Assembly: GCA_028641055.1 (NCBI GenBank)
Contig: CM054062.1
Span: 27,524,808-27,588,807 of the forward strand
Source of the DNA: Alopecurus myosuroides
Taxonomy: Eukaryota; Streptophyta; Magnoliopsida; Poales; Poaceae
Direction of reading: 5' to 3'
Length of the DNA: 64,000 bases
A program made the position numbers and the translations under genes. Shown here piece by piece: positions 47,856 through 61,284 of this stretch. The notes beneath the pieces are model-generated. The model had not been told where the DNA came from, ran no database searches, and saw nothing but the letters and a program-made list of their open reading frames with translations. Position 1 is the stretch's first letter. Each line of letters starts with the position of its first letter.

Positions 47856-49246
47856 TAAAAGAAGAACACCTGCAGAGGTAAAATAACCAATCTCAGGAGC
47901 CTCAAAGTAACTCCCAGCCCCATCAACCAATAAAGTGCCAAGATTAGATAACAAGTCTATAAGATTTATAGCACAGTGCATTATGTTCAATCTGGAGGTG
48001 AAAATCAGCAGCTAGAATCAACCTATATACACTCAAGAGGTTCGGAAATAACTAATTTGAACACTAGGAACTATTGCATCGATCTGACAACTAATTTGGA
48101 TATCATCGCAATTCTTCTCCCAAGAAAAAAAACAAAACAAAATCTAATTGCATTTATTTAATCTCCTCAAAAGGGCATAGATCTCACTGTACAGGTATAA
48201 GCAAAGCAATCATTGCATTGATAGGAAGGTGAAGTGGCAAATCAATGCATTGGTCTCACCTGCGAACTGTGGCGACCTTCAACAGGAAAAAGAGGGAGGA
48301 GGCCTCACATGGCCGGAGACGCAGACCATGGGAAAGCCGCGCAGCAGTCCAGGTAACGACAATCCCAAGCTGCGCGTGGTGGACAAAGGTATGCACAACC
48401 CTCTGTGGCTCGTGCCAGCGCTCACGCGTCCTGGTCGCCAGCAGCCCCTCGTCGGCGTGCAGTCAGCTGACCTCACTCCATGGGCCATGCTGTGACGCAG
48501 ACCGGTGATTTCGATGGAGCCGCGCGCACCGTCCAATCGATGCATGTGCACTCCAATGAACAAGCCAGCTGCGACACCATGCCTCCACACGGCGCCACCT
48601 CTCTCATCACCATGGCTAGGGCGGGTGCAGCCGATCTGATGCGGAGAGCAGAGACGGAGAAGAGGGCCACCACTTCCATGGTTGTGGCACAGTGAACTTT
48701 CCGCATAGCAGCGAGGGCAGAGGTGAGTCGAAGTTGATGGGCGTCTAGGACTACAACCGCGCATGTGGCGCAGGGGTTACGGGAAAAGACACACGCTAAC
48801 TTCCAGAAAAAATAACAATAAGAACATATACATGTAATCCTACATATAATGCAAACTCGAATAACCACGAGTGTTGTAAAAAAGGAAGTACCACTGATCT
48901 AGTAATTATGTAGTGAAAAAATGAGGGAGATGTAGAAACTCACTTAAACAAGAACTTGTATATCTATCACTCGGATATAAAACCATTGTCAAAACCCTTA
49001 TTTCCTTGCACTCAAAATTATATGAGTATCATCTCCGCATAGGCAAAATATTTTCTGCATAGATAGATAGATTCATCAGTACAAAATACTAAATAGGAAG
49101 GTTTGGTTTCAGAAACTACTAAGAGAACTACAGGAAAGAATTGTAACAGCTGGCATAATTTTGCAGGAAATGATTGATCAGATGCTATTACGGGATGGAC
49201 AACAGACAACACGTACATCAGTTACTAAGAGCACCACATGTAGCCT

Positions 49247-50510
49247 CGAAACTGGAGCCCACTTCTTCTTCTGCCCGGGACCTTGACACCGTCCACTCCG
49301 CCTTTCTCCTTCGCCTCCGATGGTTGCGGTAGCGCTGATGCAGTCATCGATAGCACTGGCGGCTCTCCCAGGTCACTTGTCATCTCCCAATGGCACATGG
49401 TAGAGCATTCAGTTTAAAATGATCCTACGAGAAAAGAAATACGAGGTCGGAACAAAGCAATAAGTTTCAATCCTCAAATAATTTTTACATAAACTAGAAT
49501 TTCCTATATATATGAAAATTACATAGCAATTATTCAGTCTTGCCGGTGGAAGTGAGATTGTCAAGGTTAAATTGCTTCAAGGAGTTGGACACGGCAATAC
49601 CATGTAGAATACACTAGCAGTCATTGTGTTCTAGACGGGACTAATATTCTGGACAAGCAAGTGCTACTCCTGTACATGCTGAGCTGAATACGTAACTACA
49701 TCTATGCCTTCCAAGACAGAAGATGTTCCTAGCGACAAGTCTATTTTAGTTCAATCCACAAATAATTTTTACAAAAGAACTTCAGTTTCCTATACATGGC
49801 AAATAATATGTACATAACAGTTGATTAGTCTAATCTACAAAAGCTAGATGTCAAAATTTAGGTGCTTCAAGGTGAGAAACGAAAAGACCATATAATATAT
49901 ACTGGCAGCCAACAGAAGGTGATCTAGGCAGCATAACTACATGTTCTGGTCAAGCTAGAGCAACTCGTGTGTTGTTGCAGAGTAACTAGTACATCTATAT
50001 ATCCGACTAAAGACACCGGATGTTCTTAGCTAGCAGCAAGATTGCAGTGACCAATTTCCTAGGATTTGGCCACAACGTAGACAATGCAGACACGGTGGAG
50101 AGAAAGCTTGCATCAGCAAGGTTGATACACAGGTAGCATACCTCGGTCGACGACGCCGCCGGCGATGGTGATGCCGGTGGTGAGCGTGTCCGTCCCTAGC
50201 AGCACATGAGGACGGCGAGCGGTGGGGCGGTACCAGCAGCAGCATCCGTCCGCAGGTTCGTCGGCGAGCGGCAGCAGCCACGAGGGAGAGACCTCCCTGC
50301 CGGATGTGATGTGTGAGCGCAGAGAAGAAGAGGAGTAGATCGAGTGGGCAGCGATGGAACCAACAAGAGAGAAAAGATTGCACCTTGGGGATGTGGTGGT
50401 CGCGGTGGGGTTGAGCTCCTGCAGGTCGAGGGATGCCCGGCGCGCGGTGGTTCGTCGGGAGCACGGCGCGGTGCCGGAGGTTCCGTTCATCGTCGTGCTC
50501 GAGATCCATG
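49247..50510 (-). other. Candidate multi-exon gene or transcript, copy 2
   Basis: Same content as 22304-23567 at +26,943, with no difference that I could find. The second open stretch is 50490-50113. Confidence 0.25.
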
Positions 50511-53500
50511 GTGGGGCGGCCTGACAGGGGGCAGGCCGGTCGAGCTGGTGCGGGCGGAGGGAAATTAACGGAGGGGATGCGTGTGGAGGAAATGTGGATC
50601 GAGAGAGAGGGCGGCCGGCGAGGAGCAGCGCAGGCGGCGGCGAGGAGAAAGGGGATCCAGGGAAAGATGTGCGTTGCGCTGGGCTGAGTTGGATGGATGG
50701 GAATTGGGGAGACGAGGAGGGTACTGTCCAGCTCCACTAATTTTCTACTCCTAATTTTTTTTAAGAGGAGCTTCACTAGTACATGGACGGTTGAGATTGG
50801 GCGCCGAGACTAATGGTGCCCCGGATCGCTGACGTGGACTCCTCGTGAAACCAAACGGCCCTCCTTGGTAATTTAATTGCCTCCGATTGCATGCAAAATT
50901 ATGATACAATTAACTGTGGCCTGATTTCTAGCAAATCTTTAATACTACATTCTTTCATCCAAGTACAGTGTTGACCCCTCCTTGCCACATATCTCCTCTG
51001 TAACCTTCTACCGCTCTCGACAACCATGAGCAGGCCCATCGACACCGGTCTTGTGATAATCGGACGTCACCGTGCATGTCGGCTACCAAAATATGTCGTT
51101 TATACACCTTGTTATTCTTCGTCAAACTCGCTCAACCTGCAACGGGAAGAGTAATTATCAAACAAATAAAAAAAATGATCACTTGTACCAAAATAAATAT
51201 ATAAATTCATTTCTTTTACCTTGAACATATTATTCCCGATGATTCATTCCTAGAGGAAATTAAAGTCTTTAAAAATTTAAAAATATGACCACCGCCTAAA
51301 AGGGAAACCAACAAGAGGCCGATGAGGGTGGCCTCACAGGGCTGTCATGGAACGACCGCGGTCGCCAGTATTGCGAGGGAAAGTTGCCCACTTGGAGGCG
51401 TTCGATAGTGCCGGCCTCGTCGGCGTGACATGGAACGACCGTCGGGTGCGTGTGACCTTTCCTAACGACGAAACCACGATATTAGATGTAGTCGAGGACG
51501 TTGTCTCACGAGCGATCATGCAGTCGTCGCTTGATGAGGACACATTCAGTAGCAAGACCATTGTCCGGTGATGACGAGGGCAGGGAGAGAGAAGCTAGAT
51601 AATGTTGATGCTTATAAACATAATCAATCTAGGTGTACTCGAGCTAGGGCTAGTTGACCGAGTTGGTTTCCAGCTAGCATTACCAAGATAACCGTCGGCC
51701 ACCACCGACCTCCTTTTGCTCCGCTCGACCACTCGTCTTGCCTCCATGGCTCCTCCCGGGCATCCTCGAAAATGTCTCATGTTAGGCCACCGGTGACCAG
51801 CCTCTAGCCACCCCATGCTCATTTGAGAGATGGCCGGGGTCCAAGCACCCAACGTGGGTGGAAGGGGTGGTTGTTTGGCCTTACAATGGAAGGAAGATCT
51901 TTAGGTTCTGGATTTGGACGATAGAGATTATCGAGGTGACTGATAGGATTGTAGAGTTGGCTGTTTGTAGGAGGTCCATCTTCCAATCTCGTACGGACTA
52001 GTGCTGCTAGGATCGATCGTGCATGCACGACCTCTTGGTTCGTGGCGTTTTTGTCACATTTGCTTCTTCCCTTTTCCGGCAGCGCAGCCACCTTCTCCAC
52101 CAATCGGTCGTCTCCTCCATCGCTCTCGTGTCACTGTCACACCGTCTTACCGTTGGGGAGCATGCCAAACCGCCACCCCCATCGTTTTGGCGCCACCATA
52201 GACACCACCTAAGACGAAGGCCATTGCATCTTAATCAACAAAAATACACCCTACACACCCTAAACTTGGGCCTCAACACCGGCTCGGTCGTGGGCATGAG
52301 GAGAGTATGGCACTTGTGTTGTAGTTCACGTCATTTGCACCTCCAACGAAGCACCGGCTCACCGTCGAAGTATAACTAATTGAGTATATAAGAAATAATA
52401 TATATCATGTGATGAGCCGCCGGAGACGATGGCGGTAATTTTAATTTATCTATTATATTTATATTCAAAATAGGAGGATGCACTGTGAAGTATTTATTTT
52501 GAAGAAAGTATGCAATATATCATATCTTGAAGAAAGGATGGATGCTACAACATGTCCGAGAGTAATATTTTGTGTCGGTCATTTCATCGTCACGCTAACT
52601 TGCCTCTTTCGGCACCAGAACCGCCCCCACCGCCAACCGGCTATGTCCCCCCACCCGTGGTTGGCACCACCTTGACTCCAGGACAATGCTAAACCGCCAC
52701 CACCATTGTTATGTCGCCTTCGGCAAAGCACCGCCTCGTCTTTGGACTATAGCATAAATAATGTATAATTTTTTGATGAGCCGCAAGACGTTGATATTAA
52801 TGTCTCTACTGCTTTTATGTTAAAAAATAGGACTATGCATTATGAAGTACTTATTTTGAAGAGAGTATGAAGTATATAGTTTTTAAAGATCAAGTATATA
52901 ATTTTAGTTTCAGTACTGAGTTCATCATAATATATATTGGATTATATACGCTCCGCAAAACAACCAGATCCCAAAATTAATTAGTCATGAAAACCTAAAT
53001 CTTCGAGAGCGAGTTTTCCAGCTACACTAAAATCGCCGTGGTTGGAGACTATATGCAAAATTTATGACCCTGTCAGGAAATTTATTGGCCTATAAAATAC
53101 CTAGTCAGATGTAAGTAGGTATCCTAGCAGCCGCCACGACGATGACGAGACCGCACACGAAATTGGCAGTTAGTACCTACCATTTAATGCATAAAATGAT
53201 AAAACATGACATAAACATCAATGCAGTGCCCTCCATCCCAAAGATCATGCCCCATCATCCATAAAATGGTAACACACGACATAAAAATAAAGGTCGCCAC
53301 ACGAAGACCATGCTCGAGTTTCGCCTCCCGACAACAATGCTGGTCGCGCACCCCATCGCATGTCGACGAGCTACTTCCATGGAGTAGGTTGGCGCCTTCG
53401 TTCCCAGTATGCTCTTTCGATAGAAAGACGCCTCGGGCAAGGAGGCAGTCTGTTGCCTGCAACATTTTTTTGAGTCAAGGAAATATTTATTGATTCATTC

Positions 53501-56500
53501 TTAGTCACCCACAAGTTTTTCTTGGCTTTGTCCGGCGGATCTATTTTGTTAGTTGTTAAGGTCTATCATAAGACCTTTATTATGAACTTGTTGGTTTGAT
53601 TTTTAGAAGAAAAAGAATACATCTTATTATTAGGGCGATTTGCTAGTGTATGCATACGTGAGCCGTTACTGGGTTAGTAAATGACTTGGTTTATCTTTAG
53701 ATGGATAGACAACTTAGTTTTTTTTTACAGAAGTAGATAACTTATATCTGGTAGTACATGCAAACGTATTTACCTCCTAAGTATTGCTGCTTTTGAGCTC
53801 ATCCGCAAAAGAAAAGTTTTTTTTTACCCAACCTAACCGAAGGAGACTTGAGACTAGTCATAATGGGGAGTATCTATATACTAGTATCATACATATGTAC
53901 TACTACCACATCCAAAATCGGATTTTTTTGGCGCCTCCCTAAAGGATAGATGCAGCGGAAGATACTTAACACAAATATGACAACTCATCAAACATGCACC
54001 AACTGTACTTTAAATGCACCCGATACTAGTCCATTGCTCTACTTGCTTGTAGCTAGGTCAGACGTGTGCGAGTCTCCTTAGCAAGCTAGTTGACATGCAC
54101 CCATCACCGTTCAACTGTCTGATAATACTAAGGGGCTAGCTATTGATGTTGGCGAAGCGAATCGGAAGATACACATATGACGCCGCCTCTCTGTATCATG
54201 TGGGTGGAAGGGGTGAAGGGGAGATGAGGCTATGGCGGGGGAGATGAGGGAGAGATCGAATAGACACATGCAGTCCTTTTAAACCTCGTCCAGAGCGCCT
54301 ACATAAATTTCCTCTAATCACCCCCTAACCCCGGTCGAGTATCATGGTGGTGGTAGCGGACAGTGAAGCGCTCCGAAGGTGGCGGGTGAGGGGAGCGTAA
54401 AGGGGTTATCAATCAAAGGATTATGGTGGTGGATTTAGGGGAACGATAGAGACATGCGCTATAGAGTAGGAAATTGAGTAGCCATGAGATAAGGTGGGAC
54501 CCTCCTAGAAATTGCATGCCCACGTGGCTCACGAGTTTACATTATGTTATTCTTGGAACTTTGGCCTCGGTCGAAATGATTCATTTGGGCGACACTACCC
54601 TTGTAGGAGACAACAGTCGTGGTTGTGAAGCTCTGTCATGCTAGAGCACTGGTCAAGGGTCATCGGGTGTAGATTTTAGGTTAACGATGTCAATGATGGA
54701 GCTCGGCAATGGCTTCGATGCATGACTCCCCAGTTAACAATGGGCTTGGAGGTGAGAAGTCAATCGGTGAGTGGTGGGTGGGAGTTTTGTTAGATTTTTT
54801 GACTTATATTTATATAAGAACATTGATAGGACTCATATATTGGATTTGTTTGATGCGGTTTATGAGCATAAACATTAGTTTTTTGTCCGGTAATGTGTGT
54901 TATACCACTTTCAATACATCTTATTTCATGTGCACTGTGATTGTTACGTAACCCACAACATAAAATAATTATCGTAATAACGTGTAGCAATACCATGGGA
55001 ACATGAAATGATAGGTAATAAACATCCCCTAACACAAAATAATTACCCCGTTAACTCCAAAAAATGTCTCATAGACAACATGAAAGAAGAGTAGCCGTCT
55101 ACTAGCATAAACTAATTACCTTACTAACTCGCTGCAATGTCACGAACAACATGAAATGAAGAGTAACTGTCTACTATTATAGTAATTAATTACCCTACAA
55201 AGTCGTGGCAACATCATAGGTACATGTCCAATGGCTTCGAGAATGGGCTTGCTAGATGACGGCACTTCAAATTAAATACTTGTAAATATATGGTCGCATA
55301 TTATTTCATGTCCCTAATAATCTCATCTCCTAACATGAAAAAATTATCCCTAATAACTCGTGGCAATGTTGCGGGCACATGAAAATGATGGATAATAATC
55401 AATCAGGTAGCATAAAAGAATGACCCTAGTATCCCGTAGCAACATCACGTGAAAATATGTCGCAATGCATCACGTGAAAATATGCTGCAATGCAACGAAG
55501 CAGGAGCAGCTTAACACACATATTTTTTGAGATACGATATCAAAAGCTCTAGAATCGATTGGTCGGGAGGACCAATGAGAAGTCTTTGGTTTCTCACACG
55601 AATTGAATAGTGGGACTACATGAAATTGAATACTCATACATGATCTTACAAAATGGCATTTTATTGTGATTGTTGTTGGAAGCAGACAAAAGAATTGGCT
55701 TGGTGCAAATATCCATAGTGAAATATGATGTTCTCCTTAATTAGCGGACCCAAGACATCGATATCATTTTATGTAGAGGGCATATGCGCCCTCTCCTAGC
55801 ACTACCACTTTATTTTTGTGTTATGTAGTATTTTTCACATAAATTTTCGTACAACTTACATGTAATGGATACAACAAAAACATTTAAATATGGTCGTTGT
55901 CTGATTGAATATCTTTGTACCGTCTCACAATGGGCCACTTTGAGATCACTAAAACCTACCAAAGTCCTCTTTGGAATATGGCTTTTTTTGGGTGAATACT
56001 TTCAAAATGAGTTTATAAATTTTAAGAAACAATACCACCCCCTAGATAGATTTTCTCTAATTTATCGAGTCCTGCTCGCCGTTTCCCCTTTCTACCAAAA
56101 AATTACCATGCTAGCCTAGGACGTGTACTCCGCTGCCGAAAGTATTAATGAGCATGGACTTCATGTCCCTAGAGCTTCAAGGGGGCTAGATTGGCGTCGA
56201 ACACATACTAGGTCAAAGCTACGGTGTGGGTGTAGGATTTCCTCCGCGGAACACGGCACGAGACGCCGACAGTGGTGTGAGGTCCCTGCCAGCGAGCTTC
56301 ACGATGGTTCCATGCTACTAACACGGTTGCGGCCTTGGCGTCGTCTTATGAAGCGTGTGGGGGATGAGAGGGGAGCCGATCGAGAGGGGCTGGATGCACG
56401 CCGGCGTTGCCATAATGCATGGGCACCATGCAACGCTCGTACATACGTCCGCATGCATGGTGTCGATTTGTTAAACTCGTAAGGTAACTAGTTACGATTC

Positions 56501-58842
56501 TTACCATAGTTGAGTGGTCCTTGCCTCATAGGTATATTTCAGCATACACTTGATCACGTTGGGTGCTTCCCTCTTGCATGCCTTTTATTTTTGCAAGGTA
56601 ATATGTTCTCGTTCATAAGATAAAATATCGGACTACAAGATACGTAAACACTAACATTACATTACTGAAAAGATAATATAATTCTATGCAAACAACCAGC
56701 GCCTGTCCATCTCCTTCGGCACCACCGAAGCGACCACCAAGAGAGAGAAGACATATCACCTCTTCACCCGAGCTTGACGCGGCTCCATCGCTGATGTACA
56801 ACTTTACGGACCTCCAAAATAGTTTGCCAGAAGCAAAACCATTGTAGTTGAACGAATCGGACCGGGGCAACGTGTCCCCGGACACGCCATCGAACTCCAG
56901 AACTATCATCCCCGCATGCAGCCTCCGTCCACGAACCCAGCAGAAGATGCACCATCTTCCAGTTGTTGACTGCGCATGCAGCCGTCTGCGCGTACTCTCG
57001 CATGACAAATCCTCACTGCTCCACCATGACATCGGAGACAACGCCGCGACAACGGGACCAGAACAGAAGGAGAAACAGACCCGATGGGATCGCCGCCACC
57101 GGCTCGCCGATACCATCCATGAACCCTAATGCCACCAATCTGAAAGATCGGCGAACACATGATGCCATCAACTCCGAGACACTGTCATGAAGGACGGCGC
57201 CGGTGTGGGAGTGGAGTTGAGACGGATTTATTCGTCAGAGCGACGCTCCCACCACCCCCAACGATGCACCACAACCTACAAAACTAAACTCTAACTATAG
57301 AACGGAGGAACGAGGTTCCCTCTCCCTCCTGCCACCGGAGCAGCAGTCGGAGGGAGAGGGGACCAACACCGTGGCCGGTGGAGAGCGGGGGTAGAAGTTC
57401 CTCTCCCTAGTCGCCAATCTCCTGGCGACGGCTAGGTTAGGAAAAATGTGTATAAAAACCCTCTAGTCCTCTTGCATGGCTTTGACGGCTAGAGTGCACG
57501 TGAATATGTCTATGCATGCATGCTTCTTTTGTACCAACCTTTTGAAGTTATCGATTTGCTGCTTCACTGACATGTCGCCATAAAAAATGCCAACCCCAAC
57601 TCGCGCGCGTGGGAAATCCTTTTTCGCGCTCAAACAAATCAGGCGAGGCCCTACGCGTGCGTGCGCGGGATTTTTTTATTATTTTCTTTTACGGGTGAGC
57701 TCGAAAGCAACAGTACGTACCTAGCTAGTACTAACACAAGGTCGTCCGTAATGCTCCACTATGTCCCGTATCTTAAAAGGCCACGTAGGATATTTGCTTA
57801 CATGTCAGGCTATTTATTGAGGGAGAATGAAGAACCCTCTCTTGTACTGACTACGGCTCTAGAAACGGAATCCAAGACAAAACAATTAATCACTCATGGT
57901 TTGACCAATTAGCTCCTATGCTGATCGTTGGGATGGAGCAGACATAATTTAATATGGAGGGGAAGATAAGAAACGGTGGAGCTAGTGTTAGGTCTATTAA
58001 TACCAGGTGATGACGTGGAACCAAATTAGATACAACAGTGCCGTGAACCACAACGGATGGCCTAATACGTTTGCAAGTAATTAATTACAAGCTAACTAGC
58101 TAGGAGTACCAATCATCTGTTTTTTTGTTCTTAAAATCAAACCAACAAGTTCATACTAAAGGTCCAAGCAATTTATCAAATCCCAACGACGATCAAATAA
58201 TGCGCCGGAAGAAACCAAGAAGAGCTTTCGGGGGTGACTTAGAATGGATCAGCAAACATTTCCTGTAAGCACACGACACACGGAAAGACTCCACGCCGTC
58301 GAAATAAGTAGACCACCTCCTCATTTGAGGTGTCTTTCCAACAAAGGAGCATCGTGGGAACGGCAGGCATATCCGACCGCTGTGGAATCGCCCATCGACA
58401 TGCCAGCGGGTGGGCGGCGAGCATGGTCGCCAGGAGGCATAACTCGAGCATGGTCTTCAGGTGGCGAGCACAGTCAGAGACGGAGCTCGTGGCGGTGTGG
58501 ATCTTTGGTGCCCCTTATCTCCCGCAATAAGCTTGATGGAGCTTTGCTTCGACGATATCTGCGGGATCTCTCCTCTCTACTTTGTATTCCCGGTGATGGG
58601 GAGAAGGAGGGGGAAGATTCAGCGGCTCCCGGTGCTCAATCTCTGTGGGAAGGTGGAGTTGGCGATGGCGCCCAACTAAACAGAAGAAAAATGTCCGATG
58701 TTCACTACGAAAGCAGCGGCCTTATAGTCCTTGTTCTCGAGAGAACTAATGGAGATAAGAACTCTAATGGCGCTGTCGCTACCAATTTCTTAGTTAATCG
58801 GCACCTGGGAGGGCCCTTGGCTTCAGGGGCCCGGGGCAGCGC

Positions 58843-61270
58843 TGAAAGTAGAAGGATGCCGCCTAGAGGGGGGGGTGAATAGGCGCTTTAAAATAATTAC
58901 GGTTTAGGCTTGAGTAAATGCGGAATAAAACTAGCGTTTAATTTATCAAGCACAAAACCTATGCAAGCTAGGTTTATCTATGTGCACCAACAACTTATGC
59001 TAGGCATGATATACAACTATGAGATAGCAAGATAGATGACTTCAAGCACGATGGCTATCACAAAGGTAAATGCATAAGTAACGAGCTAGAGTGTAGAGAT
59101 AACCGAAGCACAAGGAGACACCGGTGTGATTACCGAAGTTCCTTCCCAAGGGAAGTACGTCTTCGTTGGAGAGGTGGGGAGCCACCTAGGCGCTCCTCAA
59201 TAGCACGGATGTGCACACCTTATTCTCCTTGAGCTTCTCCGGTGAGGGAGATGCTCGTTTCCACTATGAGGTCGACTTGAAGGCGTTGACCAAACCTTAC
59301 ACGAGGTTGAGGCTATCTCCACAACTCAATTGGAGGCTCTCAACGAAGCTTCTTGCAACAAGGTGGAAGCCCCAAGCACTAACCGTCTAGGGTGCTCAAT
59401 ACACCCAAGAGGAACAATCTCTCCGGTGACCAAGCACCCAAGAGTAACAAGCTCACGAACTTCTCTTTCACGAATCTCGTGGGGAACTCAAACCGATGCA
59501 CCTAATGCAATGGCAAGAACACACAAAGTGGTCAAGAACTTCTCTCCCAAATCCCACCAAAGCAACTAATGCTATGGAGGGAGGAAGGAGGAAGAACAAG
59601 GAAAACAACAAATGAATCCCTAGATCTAGATCCAATAGATTCCCCTCACAAAGAGGTGGGATTGATTGGTGAAGTGGTAGATCTAGATCTCCTCTCTCTT
59701 TTCCCTCAAGTGGAAGCAAGAATCATTGGAGGGATTGAGAGAGAGCAAGCTTTTGGAGGTCAACAATGGAGGTCAAACTTGCCCAAAAGGTTGGGGAACC
59801 ATTGGGGAAGAAGGCCCCTTAAATAGGTCACCCAAATATCCAACCGTTGGAGGAAAATTCGCGCAGGGGCGGAACCTCCGGTGAAACCACCGGAACCTCC
59901 GCCCCCCGGATGAGTTAGGACATCAAAATGGCTGAAAAAATGCCCCAACCACCGGAGCCTCCGGTGGTTTCACCGGAACCTCCGCCACTTTCAAACCGAA
60001 GGGGTTTCCGGCGGAGCTACCACCGGAGCCTCCGCTGGTGGAAAAAACTGCAGAACACCCTATATGAAAACGGTCATAACTTTTGCATCCGGACTCCGTT
60101 TTCGATGTTCTTGGGCTCGTTGAAATCGCAACGACGAGCACTACAAGAATATGCAGAGAAACATCATAGTCCAAATGGGAATATAAAACCAAATGATGAA
60201 AGGTTTGGCCTATCAATAAAGGACAACCGGTAGAAACCTCCAACAACAAAAATGCGATAAGTTTTTCATACGAAATCCATTTTTGATGAACTTGAGCTTG
60301 ACATGAAGAACATGAAAAGATCTAAAACCTTACATGTAGAAAACCCAAATAAGAACCAGGAAGGATGATGCCAAGTATGCAAAGGTTTGAGCTCTCTACG
60401 ATAGATACGATCAAGATATGCATTCAAGAGCCCCTCTTGATAGTACGGTTATCTATCCTATAATCCGGTCTCCCAACTAGCATAATGAGACCGGTAAAAT
60501 AGAAACCCTATATAAGTCATACCTTTGCCTTGCGCAATCCAATTGAGCTAGATGATGGCGATCTTAATCACCTCAAGTTGGACCACCTTTCTTGATTGCG
60601 CTTCGCTTCGTGAAGATTGTGAATTGCTCCCCCATAAGCTAATATGAGAGAGCTTATCACATGAACATCTTCACTTGACCATAATCTCCATATGGATGGA
60701 AAGGTTCAAGCATAGGATTTCTTCTAGATGCTTCACTTGAGCTTCCACGTCAAGCTAGGTGACGAACATCGCTCGACGATGACATAGACCATGGGCTATA
60801 TGAAATCTACCTTTTTGTTCATGCCCATGGAAAGATACCTAACCACACATAGAGATGCCACACACACATATATGGGTTAGATCACAAAGCTATATTGACA
60901 ATTTCTTACCATACCATGAGATACACAATCCCACTTGGTACATCGTGTAGCTTTGTGTGTTGATCACTAGCTTGATCAACCTTGTATCTTTTCTTCTCAC
61001 TTCAAATGATGATGTCTTGAAGATAACCATGAAGGATAACATAATACTTTTCTTCAAGACACACTAGCAATAACCTCAACTCAAACCATGACCATTCTTC
61101 ATATAAATCCTTGAATATAACAATGGCCATCAAGGAAGCTAATAGAGTTCAACACATGAACTCCATTATTTCCTATGAACAAGAACTACAAGGATAATTC
61201 AATGCAAACGTTAGTCCATAGGGATTGTCAGTAATTACCAAAACCACATATGGGGCACCATGCACTTTCA
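58843..61270 (-). repeat. 3' LTR of a large LTR retrotransposon (2.43 kb)
   Basis: The ends are TGAAAGT and ACTTTCA on the plus strand. On the right a polypurine tract adjoins it on the minus strand, which makes it the 3' LTR of a minus-strand element whose body extends right. The left flank AGCGC (58838-58842) is the target site, confirmed by the empty site in copy 1. The LTR contains a cluster of CCGG palindromes at 59870-60040. The GGGGGAGATTGAAAGTGCAT junction resembles large grass copia elements (SIRE/Maximus type). That assignment is tentative. Confidence 0.8.
59947..59969. promoter_or_regulatory. 23-bp palindrome in an LTR CCGG cluster
   Basis: Two perfect 11-bp arms (AACCACCGGAG and its complement) surround one central base. 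Variants of ACCGGAACCTCCGCC and ACCGGAGCCTCCGC recur at 59873-60035, several on each side. Their role is unknown. Confidence 0.6.
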
Positions 61271-61284
61271 ATCTCCCCCATTTT
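61271..61284 (-). other. Polypurine tract of the LTR retrotransposon
   Basis: The minus strand reads AAAATGGGGGAGAT immediately before the LTR start TGAAAGT. This is the plus-strand primer site that fixes the LTR boundary and element orientation. Confidence 0.75.

Larger units (their letters stand above)
44793..58842 (+). repeat. Direct tandem duplication, copy 2
   Basis: Its left edge joins an AO exon to the upstream region of a SANT/NAM gene. Its right edge is the insertion point of a retrotransposon LTR, so the duplication may continue beyond that element. Features of copy 1 recur here at +26,943: Stowaway 47809-47855, candidate exons 49247-50510, inverted-repeat arms 53294-53618 and 58117-58469, 74-bp repeats 54957-55500. 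Confidence 0.95.

Noticed and set aside
58842..58843. Right limit of homology taken as the duplication breakpoint
   Set aside because: It coincides with an LTR end and a 5-bp target site present empty in copy 1, so it is an insertion site.
60138..60150. CACTACAAGAA as the end of a CACTA transposon
   Set aside because: It is inside the LTR, and no partner end or 3-bp duplication was found.
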